A stretch of DNA of 64,000 bases. It comes from Pedobacter mendelii (GTDB lineage Bacteria > Bacteroidota > Bacteroidia > Sphingobacteriales > Sphingobacteriaceae). The notes beneath the pieces were generated by a model. That model saw nothing but the letters and a program-made list of their open reading frames with translations. It did not search any database and had not been told where the DNA came from. Below are positions 18,436 to 29,100 of the stretch, piece by piece. Every line of letters starts with the position of its first letter. The stretch's first letter is position 1. Both the position numbers and the translations under genes were made by a program. Location of the stretch: contig NZ_BMDJ01000013.1 of the NCBI RefSeq assembly GCF_014635725.1, positions 1-64,000 of the forward strand, read 5' to 3'.

Positions 18436-19401
18436 TTATCTGGTGCCTTTGTATTTAATTACAAGATCTGAAACAACCCTTGGTGTTGTAACCGGATTCC
18501 AGTCAAAATTTAATGTAAAAGTTTTAGTGGCTGGATCATATTTATTAACAGTTCCAGCTGTATTTTTAAGCGTTGGAGCACCTAAACAAGACATTGTTAC
18601 TAAATTAGTAGCTGGATCTATTGTTGCTCTTAAGTTAGCGATACCACCTACGCCACCCGTGCCACCGAACCAAGTTAAATTTCCTATTTCAACAGTAGTT
18701 GCATTAATAGTAGTTAATGTTAAATCAGGATTCCCTGCCAATGTACCACTTAAAGTCCCAACTTCTTTTACTCCCGGAGCAGTATATCGCTGAATAAACC
18801 CACCTGATTGTGAATAAACACCGTCATAAGCATTTTTAACACTTATAAGAACAAAAATTTGACCTTGAGTAGCCGAAGTGGTTCCATTACCTGAATTGGT
18901 TATTTTATAGGCTAAAGCATACTTTTTACTAAAATCAAAAAGACCAAAATTTAAATTAATAGCGAAATCTTTAGCAAAATCACCTGCGTTAAGCGCCATG
19001 GTATAACCAGTTGAAGTTTTTGTTAAACCTGCACCAGAAGTATAAAGGCTTTCTGGTAATGTTTCATAAGTATTTGGCACACCTGCAGAAATAGGATGAG
19101 CTGCATTATATGCTGTTATCAAATCAGGCGCTGCGGTTAAAGTAACCGAACTAGAAATACTAAGCGCATCAGCACTAACAGCATCTCTCCTTACATTGAA
19201 AACGTTTACAGAACCAATACCTGTAGCAGCATCTAAGAAAAGAGACTTTTCTGGCCCATCTATAATCTTAATAATTGTTTTTCCTGTAGTTTGCGTTTTT
19301 TGCGCATCGCCATCAACGAAATCATCTTTCCTGCAAGACGACACGAAAACCGATGTCAATACCATTCCTAAGGAAAAGTATTTTAAAAAATTTTGTTTCA
19401 T
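18436..19401 (-). CDS. DUF1735-type surface lipoprotein in SusCD locus C
   Basis: A 321-aa lipoprotein (Cys23 in FVSSCRKD). The N-terminal half has the DUF1735 (BT_3987-like) pattern seen in SusE/SusF-position proteins: a strand-rich domain with APDLITAYNAAHPISAGV and ETLPESLYT, then an AGDFAKDFAINLNF strand and KYALAYKI. The C-terminal half is a second beta-rich domain (NAYDGVYSQSGGF to the end). Such proteins usually bind glycan or other ligands at the cell surface beside SusCD. It is the third gene of a susC-susD-DUF1735 operon, 35 nt after the susD stop. It makes locus C the only one here with an accessory binding protein. Confidence 0.8.
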   Translation of the reverse strand: MKQNFLKYFSLGMVLTSVFVSSCRKDDFVDGDAQKTQTTGKTIIKIIDGPEKSLFLDAATGIGSVNVFNVRRDAVSADALSISSSVTLTAAPDLITAYNAAHPISAGVPNTYETLPESLYTSGAGLTKTSTGYTMALNAGDFAKDFAINLNFGLFDFSKKYALAYKITNSGNGTTSATQGQIFVLISVKNAYDGVYSQSGGFIQRYTAPGVKEVGTLSGTLAGNPDLTLTTINATTVEIGNLTWFGGTGGVGGIANLRATIDPATNLVTMSCLGAPTLKNTAGTVNKYDPATKTFTLNFDWNPVTTPRVVSDLVIKYKGTR

Positions 19402-19436
19402 AATTTTATATATTAAAATTAATTATACTTTAACTA

Positions 19437-20873
19437 TTATAAATCCCACCACATTCTGGCATCCTGAGTATTTCCACCAGTTAATTTAGCAACAGCTGCA
19501 GCATAACTTGCACCATTTGTTGTTATTTCAGCAGGAGCATATACATATCTGCGTGGAATTTGTTTCGTTGCATTGGTTGCTGCGATAGCGGGAACTAATG
19601 CAGGAAATCCTGTTCTACGATAAATATTCCAAGCTCTTAAACCATTAGGATAACTAGCGATGTATTCTTGAGTTGCGATATTTTTCAAATTACCTGCTGT
19701 ACCAACAGCACCGATTGCAACATTAGCGTTGGTTAAATAATTTGCTGATGGAGCACCGACACCCCACTGCTCGTGAGATAAAGTAATACCAGCTAAATAC
19801 AAAGTTGGTAAAACTTCAATTGTCCAACCCATATTGGCAGCTTCAGCACGCGCTAAAGTTACTTCAGCAGCTGATAACATTACATAAGGGCTACTTTCCG
19901 TACGTAAATCTCCTCTTAAAACACGAGCCCAAGTAGGGTTACCATCAGTAAATGCTGTAGCAACTGGTCTTGTAACACCATAAGGAACGCCTAAACTTGA
20001 AGAAGCGGTACTACCCAAAACTTCAGAAGCACCACCATAAGCATTTTGTCTTGCATCGCCTCCCAATGTTGTTGTTAATAAATCAGTCATTGATTTGCTT
20101 TCTGCCAAATCTTTACGACCGTTATATTCATTAAACAATGGATTTTTGTAATTTGTATTGTAGGTAATTTTAACATTTTGAGCATTGGTCGTAATGTATC
20201 CACCAGCATCTGCCAAAGCAGCTTTAAATTGTGTAGCAGAATAATCTGCTGCACCGGGATACCTTTTAGATAATTGCAAAGCCATTAACATCCTTAATGA
20301 GTTCGCAAATCTTTTCCACGAGGCTACGTCACCATTGAACACAATATCTCCAGTAATAGCTGAATTATCAAATGCGGCAACTGATGATGTCAAAGTTGAT
20401 ATCATACCTTTATAAATAGTTTCCTGAGCATCATAAGCCGGTGCATTGAACTCAATACCTTTTAAAGCCTGACTGTAAGGCACGTCGCCCCAACGGTCGG
20501 TAATTGACCAAAAAATGTACTGCTGAACAATTTTAGCAACCTGGTTCATATTATTGCTTGTATTCAGAATCTGAATATTCTGCAAATCATACAATGCGCC
20601 GCTGTAAATACCCGCAAAACCGTCTTGAATTAAGGTATAGTTAGAAGCATCCGGATATTGTGTTTCTGAAAAATACTGTCCATAATAACCTGGTCTAACC
20701 GTATATGAATAACCCGCTAAACCTACAAGCGTATTCGTCAATAAAGCTGATGTATTAGCCTGTGTTGTACTATTCGGATCTACGTTGGTTTGACCAAAAT
20801 CCTCCAGCTTTTTACATCCTGCAGATGCTACCAAAAACAAGCCTGCAAATGCATAAATAAATATCTTTTTCAT
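19437..20873 (-). CDS. SusD-like lipoprotein (SusD-like_2 type), locus C
   Basis: A 478-aa outer-membrane lipoprotein (Cys20 in ASAGCKK). NVDPNSTTQANTSALLTNTL, the DRWGDVPYSQALKG motif, FANSLRMLMALQLSK and EEYIASYPNGLRAWNIYRRTGFP-like sequence (residues 404-427) place it with the SusD-like_2/SusD_homolog group rather than the classical RagB/SusD group of loci A and B. It starts 31 nt after its susC. The substrate is not inferable. Confidence 0.93.
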   Translation of the reverse strand: MKKIFIYAFAGLFLVASAGCKKLEDFGQTNVDPNSTTQANTSALLTNTLVGLAGYSYTVRPGYYGQYFSETQYPDASNYTLIQDGFAGIYSGALYDLQNIQILNTSNNMNQVAKIVQQYIFWSITDRWGDVPYSQALKGIEFNAPAYDAQETIYKGMISTLTSSVAAFDNSAITGDIVFNGDVASWKRFANSLRMLMALQLSKRYPGAADYSATQFKAALADAGGYITTNAQNVKITYNTNYKNPLFNEYNGRKDLAESKSMTDLLTTTLGGDARQNAYGGASEVLGSTASSSLGVPYGVTRPVATAFTDGNPTWARVLRGDLRTESSPYVMLSAAEVTLARAEAANMGWTIEVLPTLYLAGITLSHEQWGVGAPSANYLTNANVAIGAVGTAGNLKNIATQEYIASYPNGLRAWNIYRRTGFPALVPAIAATNATKQIPRRYVYAPAEITTNGASYAAAVAKLTGGNTQDARMWWDL

Positions 20874-20904
20874 ATCTTTTCTTTAAAAAATTTAATCGCC
20901 CCTT

Positions 20905-23900
20905 TTAAAATCCTATTTTCAAATTAAATCCAAAACCTCTTGTACCAGGCAACTGAGATGTTTCTCCACTTGTTGCAGAAATCTCTGAAGGATCGAAATC
21001 TTTTGTTTTGGCATAAATTAATACAGGGTTTCTTGCTACAACAGAGAAAGTAGCATTTTGAACAAAACTGGCAATGCCCAATTTCTTAACTGGGATACGA
21101 TAACCAATGGAAACCTCACGCAACTTAATGAATGTTAAATCGTAGATGTAATCATCAAAAGTTTTTGAATTATACAAGCCCTGAAAATAATCTTGTGCTT
21201 CTAAGTAGTATGTTTTGGGCTGACCAGAAGTTGCATCAACACCATCTACACGAACACCACCACCATCAGCAACTTTATCGCGGATTGGATTTCCTTTATC
21301 ATTATTACCGGCCGTACGAGCAGTTACTCCACTATAAGCACCCCATTGATTTGATAACGAAACAAATTTACCACCAAATTGATAATCGATATTTGCAGCC
21401 ACATCAAACATTTTGAAAATTGTAAAAGTATTTTGCAAACCACCTGTATGCTTTGGCAGTACACTACCAAAATAAACGTTAGGATCATTTACGAAATGAC
21501 CTGAGGCATCCAATAAAGGAACACCATCCGCATTACGTTTTTTACCGTTACCCCAAATTTGCCCCCATTCGTAACCTGCTTCATGAATCATGAAAGGCAT
21601 AGTAGTACCCCAAACGTTATTTACGTTAGTTACCCTAGTAACACCGTATTTTGCACTTACTTCTACAACTTTATTACTAATCAAGTTTGCGTAAGTTGCA
21701 TTAACACTCCACCTAAAGTTATCATTATTAAATGGAATAGCCTGTAATTGAAACTCTAAACCATGACTGGTAATTTTACCAATATTTGTTAGAATTGACG
21801 TAAAACCACTTGCGCCATTTACAGGAACTGCTCTTGGATAATCTGTTTCTGTCTTATCCCAATAAGTAGCAGATAAGTTTAATCTACTTTTGAAGAATTT
21901 TAAATCTAGCCCAACCTCAGAACTTTTTGCAACTGCACCTTTGATTGCAGGATCTACTAATGCATCTGGTGTATTCTGTAATAAATTACCATTAAATTTT
22001 AAAGAATTTACGCCATAAGAAAACCCTGGAAAACGGTATGCTCCAAACCTACCAGTGCTTTCACCTAATGCCTGAGGAATCTCACCATAAGACCCTCTAA
22101 TTTTAGCTTCAGATAACCATCCAAAACCTTCTTTCGGTAGTAATTCAGAAAATACAAAAGACCCACCTATCGATTTTGATAATACAGCATTATTGTCTGC
22201 TGGTAGTGTAGAAAACCAGTCGTTTCTGATAGATGCATCTATGAAAGCCAATCTTTTGTAACCAACAGTTGCACGAGCTAATAATGCCCTATATTTCTCA
22301 ACATATCTATAATTACCTACTGTTGGGACATCTAAAGAGTTACTTATTGTGAACAAATTTGGTATAGATAAACCCTGATTTGTATTGGCATTAACATAAT
22401 TATTTTCTCCTTTAAAAATATCTGTACCAGCTGTCACATCTACAGAGAAATCTTTAATTTGTTTTGTGTAATGCCCTAACAATTCATAGTTTTCTCTATT
22501 CGAATATGTGTTTTCTGTAGAATAAGCTGCTTTTAATCCTGTTTGGTTACCACTTGTTTCCAATTCAGATCTGGTTTTATTCTCAGAATTTGTTGTAAGC
22601 TGCTGCTTACGGTAAGTGGCTGTAAAGCTTAAATCGTTGTTTACCTTATAGATAAATGATAAATTACCATAAAACCTGTCTGATCCCTTGTATCTGGTAT
22701 TTAGGTCGCCAAAAGTATAAGGGTTATACCAGTAGTTACCACCATAAAAAGCTTTAGGATTAGATGGGTCATATCCAGTTGGGTCAGAGTGATTCCAACT
22801 TGCATAAACCGTTTCACCTGGTAAACCCGGAACGGTTAATCCTCTTAATTCTTTCATGATATCCATATCAACATCACGATGGAACCATTGAGAAAATGAA
22901 CCTGTAGTTAAATTACTATATGCATCATCTATATTACCATTCAATGCAGTTTTTACGTAATTTATGTTTGCAGCTACCGTAAAGTGTTTATTAAGATCAT
23001 AAGATGAATTAAAGTTCAAAGTGTTTTTATTTTGGCTAGAACCAGGTATTAGACCTTGAGTGTTCTGATTACCATAAGTCATTTTCAAACTATATCTATC
23101 TCCACCACCACTGTAAGAAATAGAGTTGTTAAAGGTAACACCAGTTTGGAAAAAGTCTTTAGCATTATCTGGATTAGGCGTTAAACTTGCTGTCTTATAT
23201 GAATACTGAGTACCTGGATACCAAGCATACCAAGGGATGTATTCTTGACCAACCATTTTAGGTCCCCAACTTGAGTCATCACTATAATTCGGATAATATT
23301 TACCATCTAGAGCCTTCCATGCAACAGGGTCAGTCGATTTCCAAGTATATTTTGTTAAATCTTGGCTATTTCCTCCAGCATAAGTATTTTGATAGTTTGG
23401 AAGAATATAAGCATTTTCAAAAAGCGCACCCAAATTTAAGGTTAAACCTAAACCTTGAGTTGATTTACCTTTTTTAGTAGTGATTAAGATTGCACCACCA
23501 GCAGCTTGTGAGCCTAATAAAGCTGCTGCTGCAGGACCTTGTAATACGGAAACGTCTTCGATATCATCAAGATTGACATCATCCGCATTTGGAAGAATAG
23601 TTCCATCTACCACATAAAGTGCCCCAACTCCTGTACCAAAACCACCAGCGCCTCTAAGTCTTACCTCAGTTTGTCTGCCTAAGGCTGCAGCCGACTGACT
23701 TCTTACTTGAAGACCAGCAACTTTACCCGCAAGTGCATTGTTTACGTTAGTAGAACGAATGGTGTTTAGTTTTTCTCCAGAAACAGTTTGCGTGTTCGTT
23801 ACTTGAGAACGTTCTGTCGTTTTTGTACCATAAGCACCAGTAACAACAACCTCCGTTAATTGATTTGCATCTGTTTCTAATGAAGCATTTAAAACGTTCG

Positions 23901-24159
23901 ATGATCCAACCGAGACTTCTTTTGGCTTATATCCAATAAAAGAAAAGATTAGAGTTGCACCATTGTTAGCTCTGATGGAGAACTTTCCATCGGCTCCTGA
24001 TACAGTACCACCTTGGATACCTTTGATTTTTACACTTACTCCAGGAATGGGTGTTCTATCTTCCTGTGCAGTAACTGTACCTGTAATTGTCCGCTCTTGA
24101 GAAATTGCCGAAAAAGCAATACATAGGAGCATGAACAAACTTAGTAGAAGTTTTTTCAT
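20905..24159 (-). CDS. SusC/RagA-like TonB-dependent transporter, locus C
   Basis: The largest of the four transporters (1084 aa). Signal peptide, CarboxypepD_reg-like domain, plug from about LTEVVVTGAYGTKTTERSQ, LYVVDGTILPN, and GSQAAGGAILITTKKGK; the barrel ends FGFNLKIGF. The plug has TGAYGT in place of the usual GYGT, and lacks the AIYGSRA wording of loci A and B (here AALLGSQAAGG), so it belongs with locus D to a second SusC clade. A promoter is seen at 24193-24224. Confidence 0.95.
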   Translation of the reverse strand: MKKLLLSLFMLLCIAFSAISQERTITGTVTAQEDRTPIPGVSVKIKGIQGGTVSGADGKFSIRANNGATLIFSFIGYKPKEVSVGSSNVLNASLETDANQLTEVVVTGAYGTKTTERSQVTNTQTVSGEKLNTIRSTNVNNALAGKVAGLQVRSQSAAALGRQTEVRLRGAGGFGTGVGALYVVDGTILPNADDVNLDDIEDVSVLQGPAAAALLGSQAAGGAILITTKKGKSTQGLGLTLNLGALFENAYILPNYQNTYAGGNSQDLTKYTWKSTDPVAWKALDGKYYPNYSDDSSWGPKMVGQEYIPWYAWYPGTQYSYKTASLTPNPDNAKDFFQTGVTFNNSISYSGGGDRYSLKMTYGNQNTQGLIPGSSQNKNTLNFNSSYDLNKHFTVAANINYVKTALNGNIDDAYSNLTTGSFSQWFHRDVDMDIMKELRGLTVPGLPGETVYASWNHSDPTGYDPSNPKAFYGGNYWYNPYTFGDLNTRYKGSDRFYGNLSFIYKVNNDLSFTATYRKQQLTTNSENKTRSELETSGNQTGLKAAYSTENTYSNRENYELLGHYTKQIKDFSVDVTAGTDIFKGENNYVNANTNQGLSIPNLFTISNSLDVPTVGNYRYVEKYRALLARATVGYKRLAFIDASIRNDWFSTLPADNNAVLSKSIGGSFVFSELLPKEGFGWLSEAKIRGSYGEIPQALGESTGRFGAYRFPGFSYGVNSLKFNGNLLQNTPDALVDPAIKGAVAKSSEVGLDLKFFKSRLNLSATYWDKTETDYPRAVPVNGASGFTSILTNIGKITSHGLEFQLQAIPFNNDNFRWSVNATYANLISNKVVEVSAKYGVTRVTNVNNVWGTTMPFMIHEAGYEWGQIWGNGKKRNADGVPLLDASGHFVNDPNVYFGSVLPKHTGGLQNTFTIFKMFDVAANIDYQFGGKFVSLSNQWGAYSGVTARTAGNNDKGNPIRDKVADGGGVRVDGVDATSGQPKTYYLEAQDYFQGLYNSKTFDDYIYDLTFIKLREVSIGYRIPVKKLGIASFVQNATFSVVARNPVLIYAKTKDFDPSEISATSGETSQLPGTRGFGFNLKIGF

Positions 24160-24192
24160 GTTTGTGAAATAGGATTAGTTAATGATTTAGCG

Positions 24193-24224
24193 CTAATGTA
24201 TAGTTAGTTAGCAATAACACCAAA
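24193..24224 (-). promoter_or_regulatory. Promoter of susC locus C
   Basis: Minus strand: TTTG at 24224-24221, a 20-bp spacer containing GCTAACTAACTA, and TACATTAG at 24200-24193, then 33 nt to the ATG. The spacer shares AACTAAC with that of locus D, and the 5' leader shares TAACTAA and CCTATTT. Confidence 0.65.
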
Positions 24225-24570
24225 TGTTTTTTAACTATATTTAACAATTAAGGCCTAAATTGTTAAAATCCTACTGATAAGTGTTAAAAAATTGCTTACA
24301 CAACCAATACAACTGTATTTTTAGTTAAATATCGAAGGTTATTTGTAATAAAATTTCATTAAATAGTATATTTAGATAGATATAATATCAATAATTAAAT
24401 ACTTTCTTCATTAAATATAAAAAAAATCTAAATTTTAAATAGATTGTTGTTATAATAATTAAGACATCAAAAGAATAGCACTAATATCTATAAATTATCT
24501 TAGTTCTCTCTAGTAGAGAAGTACGTATAGATTAAAGTGTTAGTTTCATAAACATAAAGTTTGGACAAAA
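24225..24570. other. Non-coding spacer between loci C and D
   Basis: Extremely AT-rich with no supportable frame. It lies between the locus C promoter and the locus D terminator. No further hairpin or promoter was recognised. Confidence 0.4.
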
Positions 24571-24605
24571 AAAAGCAGGTCTTACTTTTGATAAGACCTG
24601 CTTTT
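24571..24605 (-). terminator. Terminator of SusCD locus D
   Basis: AAAAGCAGGTCTTA (24571-24584) pairs with TAAGACCTGCTTTT (24592-24605), a 14-bp stem with a 7-nt loop, followed on the minus strand by a run of T; 18 nt after the susD stop. Confidence 0.9.
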
Positions 24606-24622
24606 AGTTTAAGAAAGAATAA

Positions 24623-26164
24623 TTATTTCTCCCAGAAAATTTTACTGCTAAAAATGTTAATTTGAGGAACATTTGCAGCATTACTTGCTAATTCATTTTG
24701 AGGATAAGGTAATCGCAAAGGCAGTTTGCCTCCGCTCACATTATTTAACCCAATCGGAATATTGGTTGGAAAACCAGTTCTACGATACTCAGCCCATGCT
24801 TCGTTACCATTAAAACCGTTGTTTGCAATCCATTTTTGAGTAATAATTGCTTCAAATTGACGAGCAGATGTTGTTGCTAAAGTCCAACTCACCAAAGGCG
24901 ATGTAGAAGCAGTATAATAAGTATTGGCTGCAGCAGCAGTAGAACCCAATAATTTAAATGACTCTTCGATACCTGTTTGATAAGCTGTTTGTGCAGCTGC
25001 AGCCCCACCTGGAAGATACCCTTTTAAATACGCTTCGGCTTGCAAGAAAAATGCCTCAGAAGCTGTAAGTAGATATGCAGGTTTAGCAAACCCACTACTT
25101 GCACTTGAAGGAAGAACGCCTGCACCCACTGCTGAGTAGTTGTCTTTTTTGGTTGTTGGAGTTGCTGTTGTACCTGGGTAAACACCAGTATATGTTTGCG
25201 TAGCAGGAATTGGTGTTACAGCTGGTCTATAAATCAATCCTATTCTTGGGTCAGCTACTGTTGTCAAATAATCAACGGCAAATTTATTTGCTCTTGTAGC
25301 TTGATAGTTTGATGTTTCAGCACCAGTTACATTAAATCCGATTTGACCATATAATGGATTAAATTTACCTGCTTGATTAATGTATCCTGGATTAACACCA
25401 GCATTTTCACCAACAGCTAAAAAGGTTGCTCCAGATAATGATGCAAATCCTGCAGTTACTTTTGCAGCACGAGAAGGAATTAAAGATTGTCTTAACAATA
25501 CGCGTAATTTTAAGGTATTTGCAAATCTTAACCACTTGCCCATTGAAATTGTTACAGAAGCACTACCAAACATAATATCGCTAGATGAAGTTGGATTATC
25601 AGCACCTGCCGCAACATTGATGCTAGCAATACCTGCGTCTATCAATGTAAGAATACCATCATAAACATCCTCTGCTTTATCATACTTTGGTGCTGACGTT
25701 GTTGTCCCTTTCAAAGCATCAGTAAATGGCACATCACCCCAAGTATCTACAAGCAGCTGGAAATTATAAGCCTGCATTATCTTTGATATGGCTAATGCAT
25801 TCTTTTTACCTGAAGCTAACGCTTGCGCTTCTACATATTTATAATCATTTAATCCACCTGCATATAAAGATGTCCAAACCGCATCATAGGTATTAGGTGT
25901 TAACTGATATGTTTCTTGAGGCTGGTAAAACAAAAAGTCGGGAGATTGACCCCAGTTTCCTGTTAAAAGATTACCTAAAACATTTAAATTATTGTTAACA
26001 ACAGTACCAGTATTACTAAGTGCTGCTGGCAGAACTAACTCTGGAGTTGTTGTTGTAGGGGTATTTGGATTATCATTGATATCCAAAAAGTTCTTTTCAC
26101 AGCTTGTTACCGCCATTGTTAGCGATAATAATGCTATCCCTTTTATAATATGTTTAATTTTCAT
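24623..26164 (-). CDS. SusD-like lipoprotein (SusD-like_2 type), locus D
   Basis: A 513-aa lipoprotein (Cys22 in VTSCEKN). NDNPNTPTTTTPELVLPAAL, LVDTWGDVPFTDALKG, WLRFANTLKLRVLLRQ and WAEYRRTGFP are features of the SusD-like_2 group, as in locus C. It starts 21 nt after its susC and ends at a strong terminator. Loci C and D are thus closely related to each other in both subunits. Confidence 0.93.
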   Translation of the reverse strand: MKIKHIIKGIALLSLTMAVTSCEKNFLDINDNPNTPTTTTPELVLPAALSNTGTVVNNNLNVLGNLLTGNWGQSPDFLFYQPQETYQLTPNTYDAVWTSLYAGGLNDYKYVEAQALASGKKNALAISKIMQAYNFQLLVDTWGDVPFTDALKGTTTSAPKYDKAEDVYDGILTLIDAGIASINVAAGADNPTSSSDIMFGSASVTISMGKWLRFANTLKLRVLLRQSLIPSRAAKVTAGFASLSGATFLAVGENAGVNPGYINQAGKFNPLYGQIGFNVTGAETSNYQATRANKFAVDYLTTVADPRIGLIYRPAVTPIPATQTYTGVYPGTTATPTTKKDNYSAVGAGVLPSSASSGFAKPAYLLTASEAFFLQAEAYLKGYLPGGAAAAQTAYQTGIEESFKLLGSTAAAANTYYTASTSPLVSWTLATTSARQFEAIITQKWIANNGFNGNEAWAEYRRTGFPTNIPIGLNNVSGGKLPLRLPYPQNELASNAANVPQINIFSSKIFWEK

Positions 26165-26185
26165 ATTTCTAATTATTTATAAATA

Positions 26186-29100
26186 CTAAAATGAAGCATT
26201 TAAAGTTATACCAAATGTTCTAGTAGAAGGAATGCTTGTAAACTCTCTACCCTGAGAATTACTCGTTCCAAAAATACTTGCCTCTGGATCGATGTATTTA
26301 TTAGATTTTGGTGTCCATAATAAAATATTAGCTCCATTAACAGAAAGACTAGCTCTTCCAAAAGGAGTTCTTGCAAGATATTTCGCTGGTATTTGGTATC
26401 CAAAAGATACATCTCTTAATTTTAGAAACGCCGCATCAACAATGCTAGATTCTGCAAAACTATTAAAGTTACCATACCAGAAATCAAAATTACCACTACG
26501 TGTTTTTACTGTTGTATTTGGAGTAAATACGCCTGGAGAAGTTTCAATTACAGAATTAGGCCAGATAAATCGCTCTCTTCCATATTGAGTTGTCTCTTCT
26601 GTAGAACCTGTAAAGGTTAAGGTACTCTTAGTTCCTGAATAGATTACATTACCCGATCTGAAATCAAGAGTAGTAGATAAAGTGAACCCTTTGTATGATA
26701 AAGTATTGTTAAATCCTAAAATATGTTTTGGACTAACTTGACCTAAGTTTTTCAAAGTAGGATCTAAACGAATGTATCCTGAAGTTGCATCAACAACAAC
26801 ATTTCCATTTCCATCTCTCAAATAAGCCGAACCTACTAACGAAATTGGTTGACCAACGATTGCTGTTGGAACTGGATCTCCTCCGCCTAAAGGTAATTGT
26901 TGGGCATTTTGATATAATGATTCTACTATATTTTTATTGTAGGTATAACTAAAACTAAAGTTCCATGAAAAACCATCACGGTTTCTAAAAGGATTTCCTT
27001 TTAATGAAATTTCAACACCTTTATTACTAACAACACCAGCATTAACTGTAGCTGCTGTAAAACCTGTAGATGAAGGAATACCAACATTGATAATTTGTCC
27101 GTCTGTAGTCGTTTTATAATAAGTAAAGTCTAATCCTAATTTGTCTTTAATAAAAGATAATTCTGTACCAAGTTCGTAAGATGTAGTAAACTCGGGTTTA
27201 AGATTTGGATTTGGAGTTGTATTAGATAATGAGAATGCTGCAGTAGAACCGTAAGGGAATCCAGCCCCAGCACCAAAAGTTGGTACTAAATTATAAGGAT
27301 TGGCATCAGAACCTACTTTAGCATAACTTGCTCTTAATTTCCAATAAGATAGTACATCACTATTTTTTAAAGCATCGATTGCCTCAGTTGCAATAAAGCT
27401 TAAACTGGCTGAAGGATAAAAATAAGAATTGTTATCTGTTGGAAGTGTTGAGGATATATCATTTCTTAACGTTCCATTTAAGAAAACATAATTTCTGTAG
27501 CCAACAGTTAAATCACCAGCAAAGCCAATAATACGGTTTTTAAATGATGATTCACCGCCACCTAATTCTCCTACACGATTTGACAAATTAAAAAATCCTG
27601 GAGTAGAGATTGCACTTGCAGAAGCAGTTAAATTACGGCTATCATTCTGGCGAACATTATTTAATAGAATCAACGTAGCATTAAAGTCTTTATTAATATC
27701 TTTTTTGAACGTTAATAATAAATCGGAGTTCACAATTCTATTTGAAAATGCATCTTCAATGATTGCGCCAGGCGTAGCTGTAGGACGTTGACCTGTGCCA
27801 AATGTTGTTTTTTCAAATGTTTGCTTTCTTCTATCTGAAGAATAATCAGTACCTAATCTATAAGTAACGTTTAACCACTTAGCAGGATCATAAGTTACTT
27901 GAAAGCTTCCTAAAACGCGATCTAAATTACTATTAAATCTATTATTTTCTAGGGCATAATAAGGATTTGGTTGATAACCATTAAAGAAACCTTGTGTTGT
28001 TGCAAATTCATAATTTCTCCAGTCTTTAAAATTTTCTAAATTAATTTGACGACTTACGTTTAATACATCATTAATAACAGTAGCATTACCAGTACCAGTA
28101 AATGAGGTATTAGTTAAGTTTTTATTATAACTGATATTCGCACTAACATTAACATTATTCGCTAATTTAGTTGAACCAGATAATTTGAAGGTATTTCTTC
28201 TGAATTTATCCATCGGAACAACACCTTTAACTTCATTATCTGATAACGAAGCATAGAAAGAACCTTTATCACTTCCACCAGAAAAAGAAACTGAATTTTG
28301 AATATTTGTACCTGTGTTAAAGAAGTTTTTGGCATTATCAGGTACAGCACTATATGGAATCATTAGCTTATTACCATTGGCCAATGTCGGTCCTGACTGA
28401 ACCATTGAACCATCTAATCTTGGACCCCAGTTAGTATTTTCAATTTCATCATATATCGAAGGGTTTCCTGTACCATTTTCATATCCAGAGCCAAATTCAT
28501 TTTGTAATTCAGGTAACTTTTGGACATTATCCATATTAAAGGAAGAAACAACATTGATTTCTAATTTTTTATTTCTTAATGCCGCATCTTTACCTGTTTT
28601 AGTAGTAATAATAATTGCCCCATTTCTACCTTGAGAACCATATAAAGCGGCTGCATTTGGCCCCTTTAAAACAGTAACTGACTCAATGTCATCTGGGTTA
28701 ATATCTCCAACGCGGTTTCCAACATCCACCTGATTCGCTGAACTAGAAGAGGGTTGTGTTGCTGAGTTATCGATTGGGATACCGTCAATAACAAACAAAG
28801 GCTGTCCTTCACCCTGCAAAGATCTTGTTCCACGCATCGTGATACGTGTTGCAGTATTTACACCACCGCTTGAACGCCCAATTTGAACACCTGGTGTTTT
28901 ACCAGAAAGACCGTTGATTAAGTTTGTCTGTCTACCTGTTGTTAAATCGGCACTTTTGATATTATCGGCAGCATAACCCAAAGAGGCCTTACTTTTCTCA
29001 ATACCAACTGCAGTAACCACAACTTCACCAAGTTGTTTGCTATCAGACGCTAATGTAGCATTAATAACACTTGAGGAACCTACAGATATTTCTCTTTGTG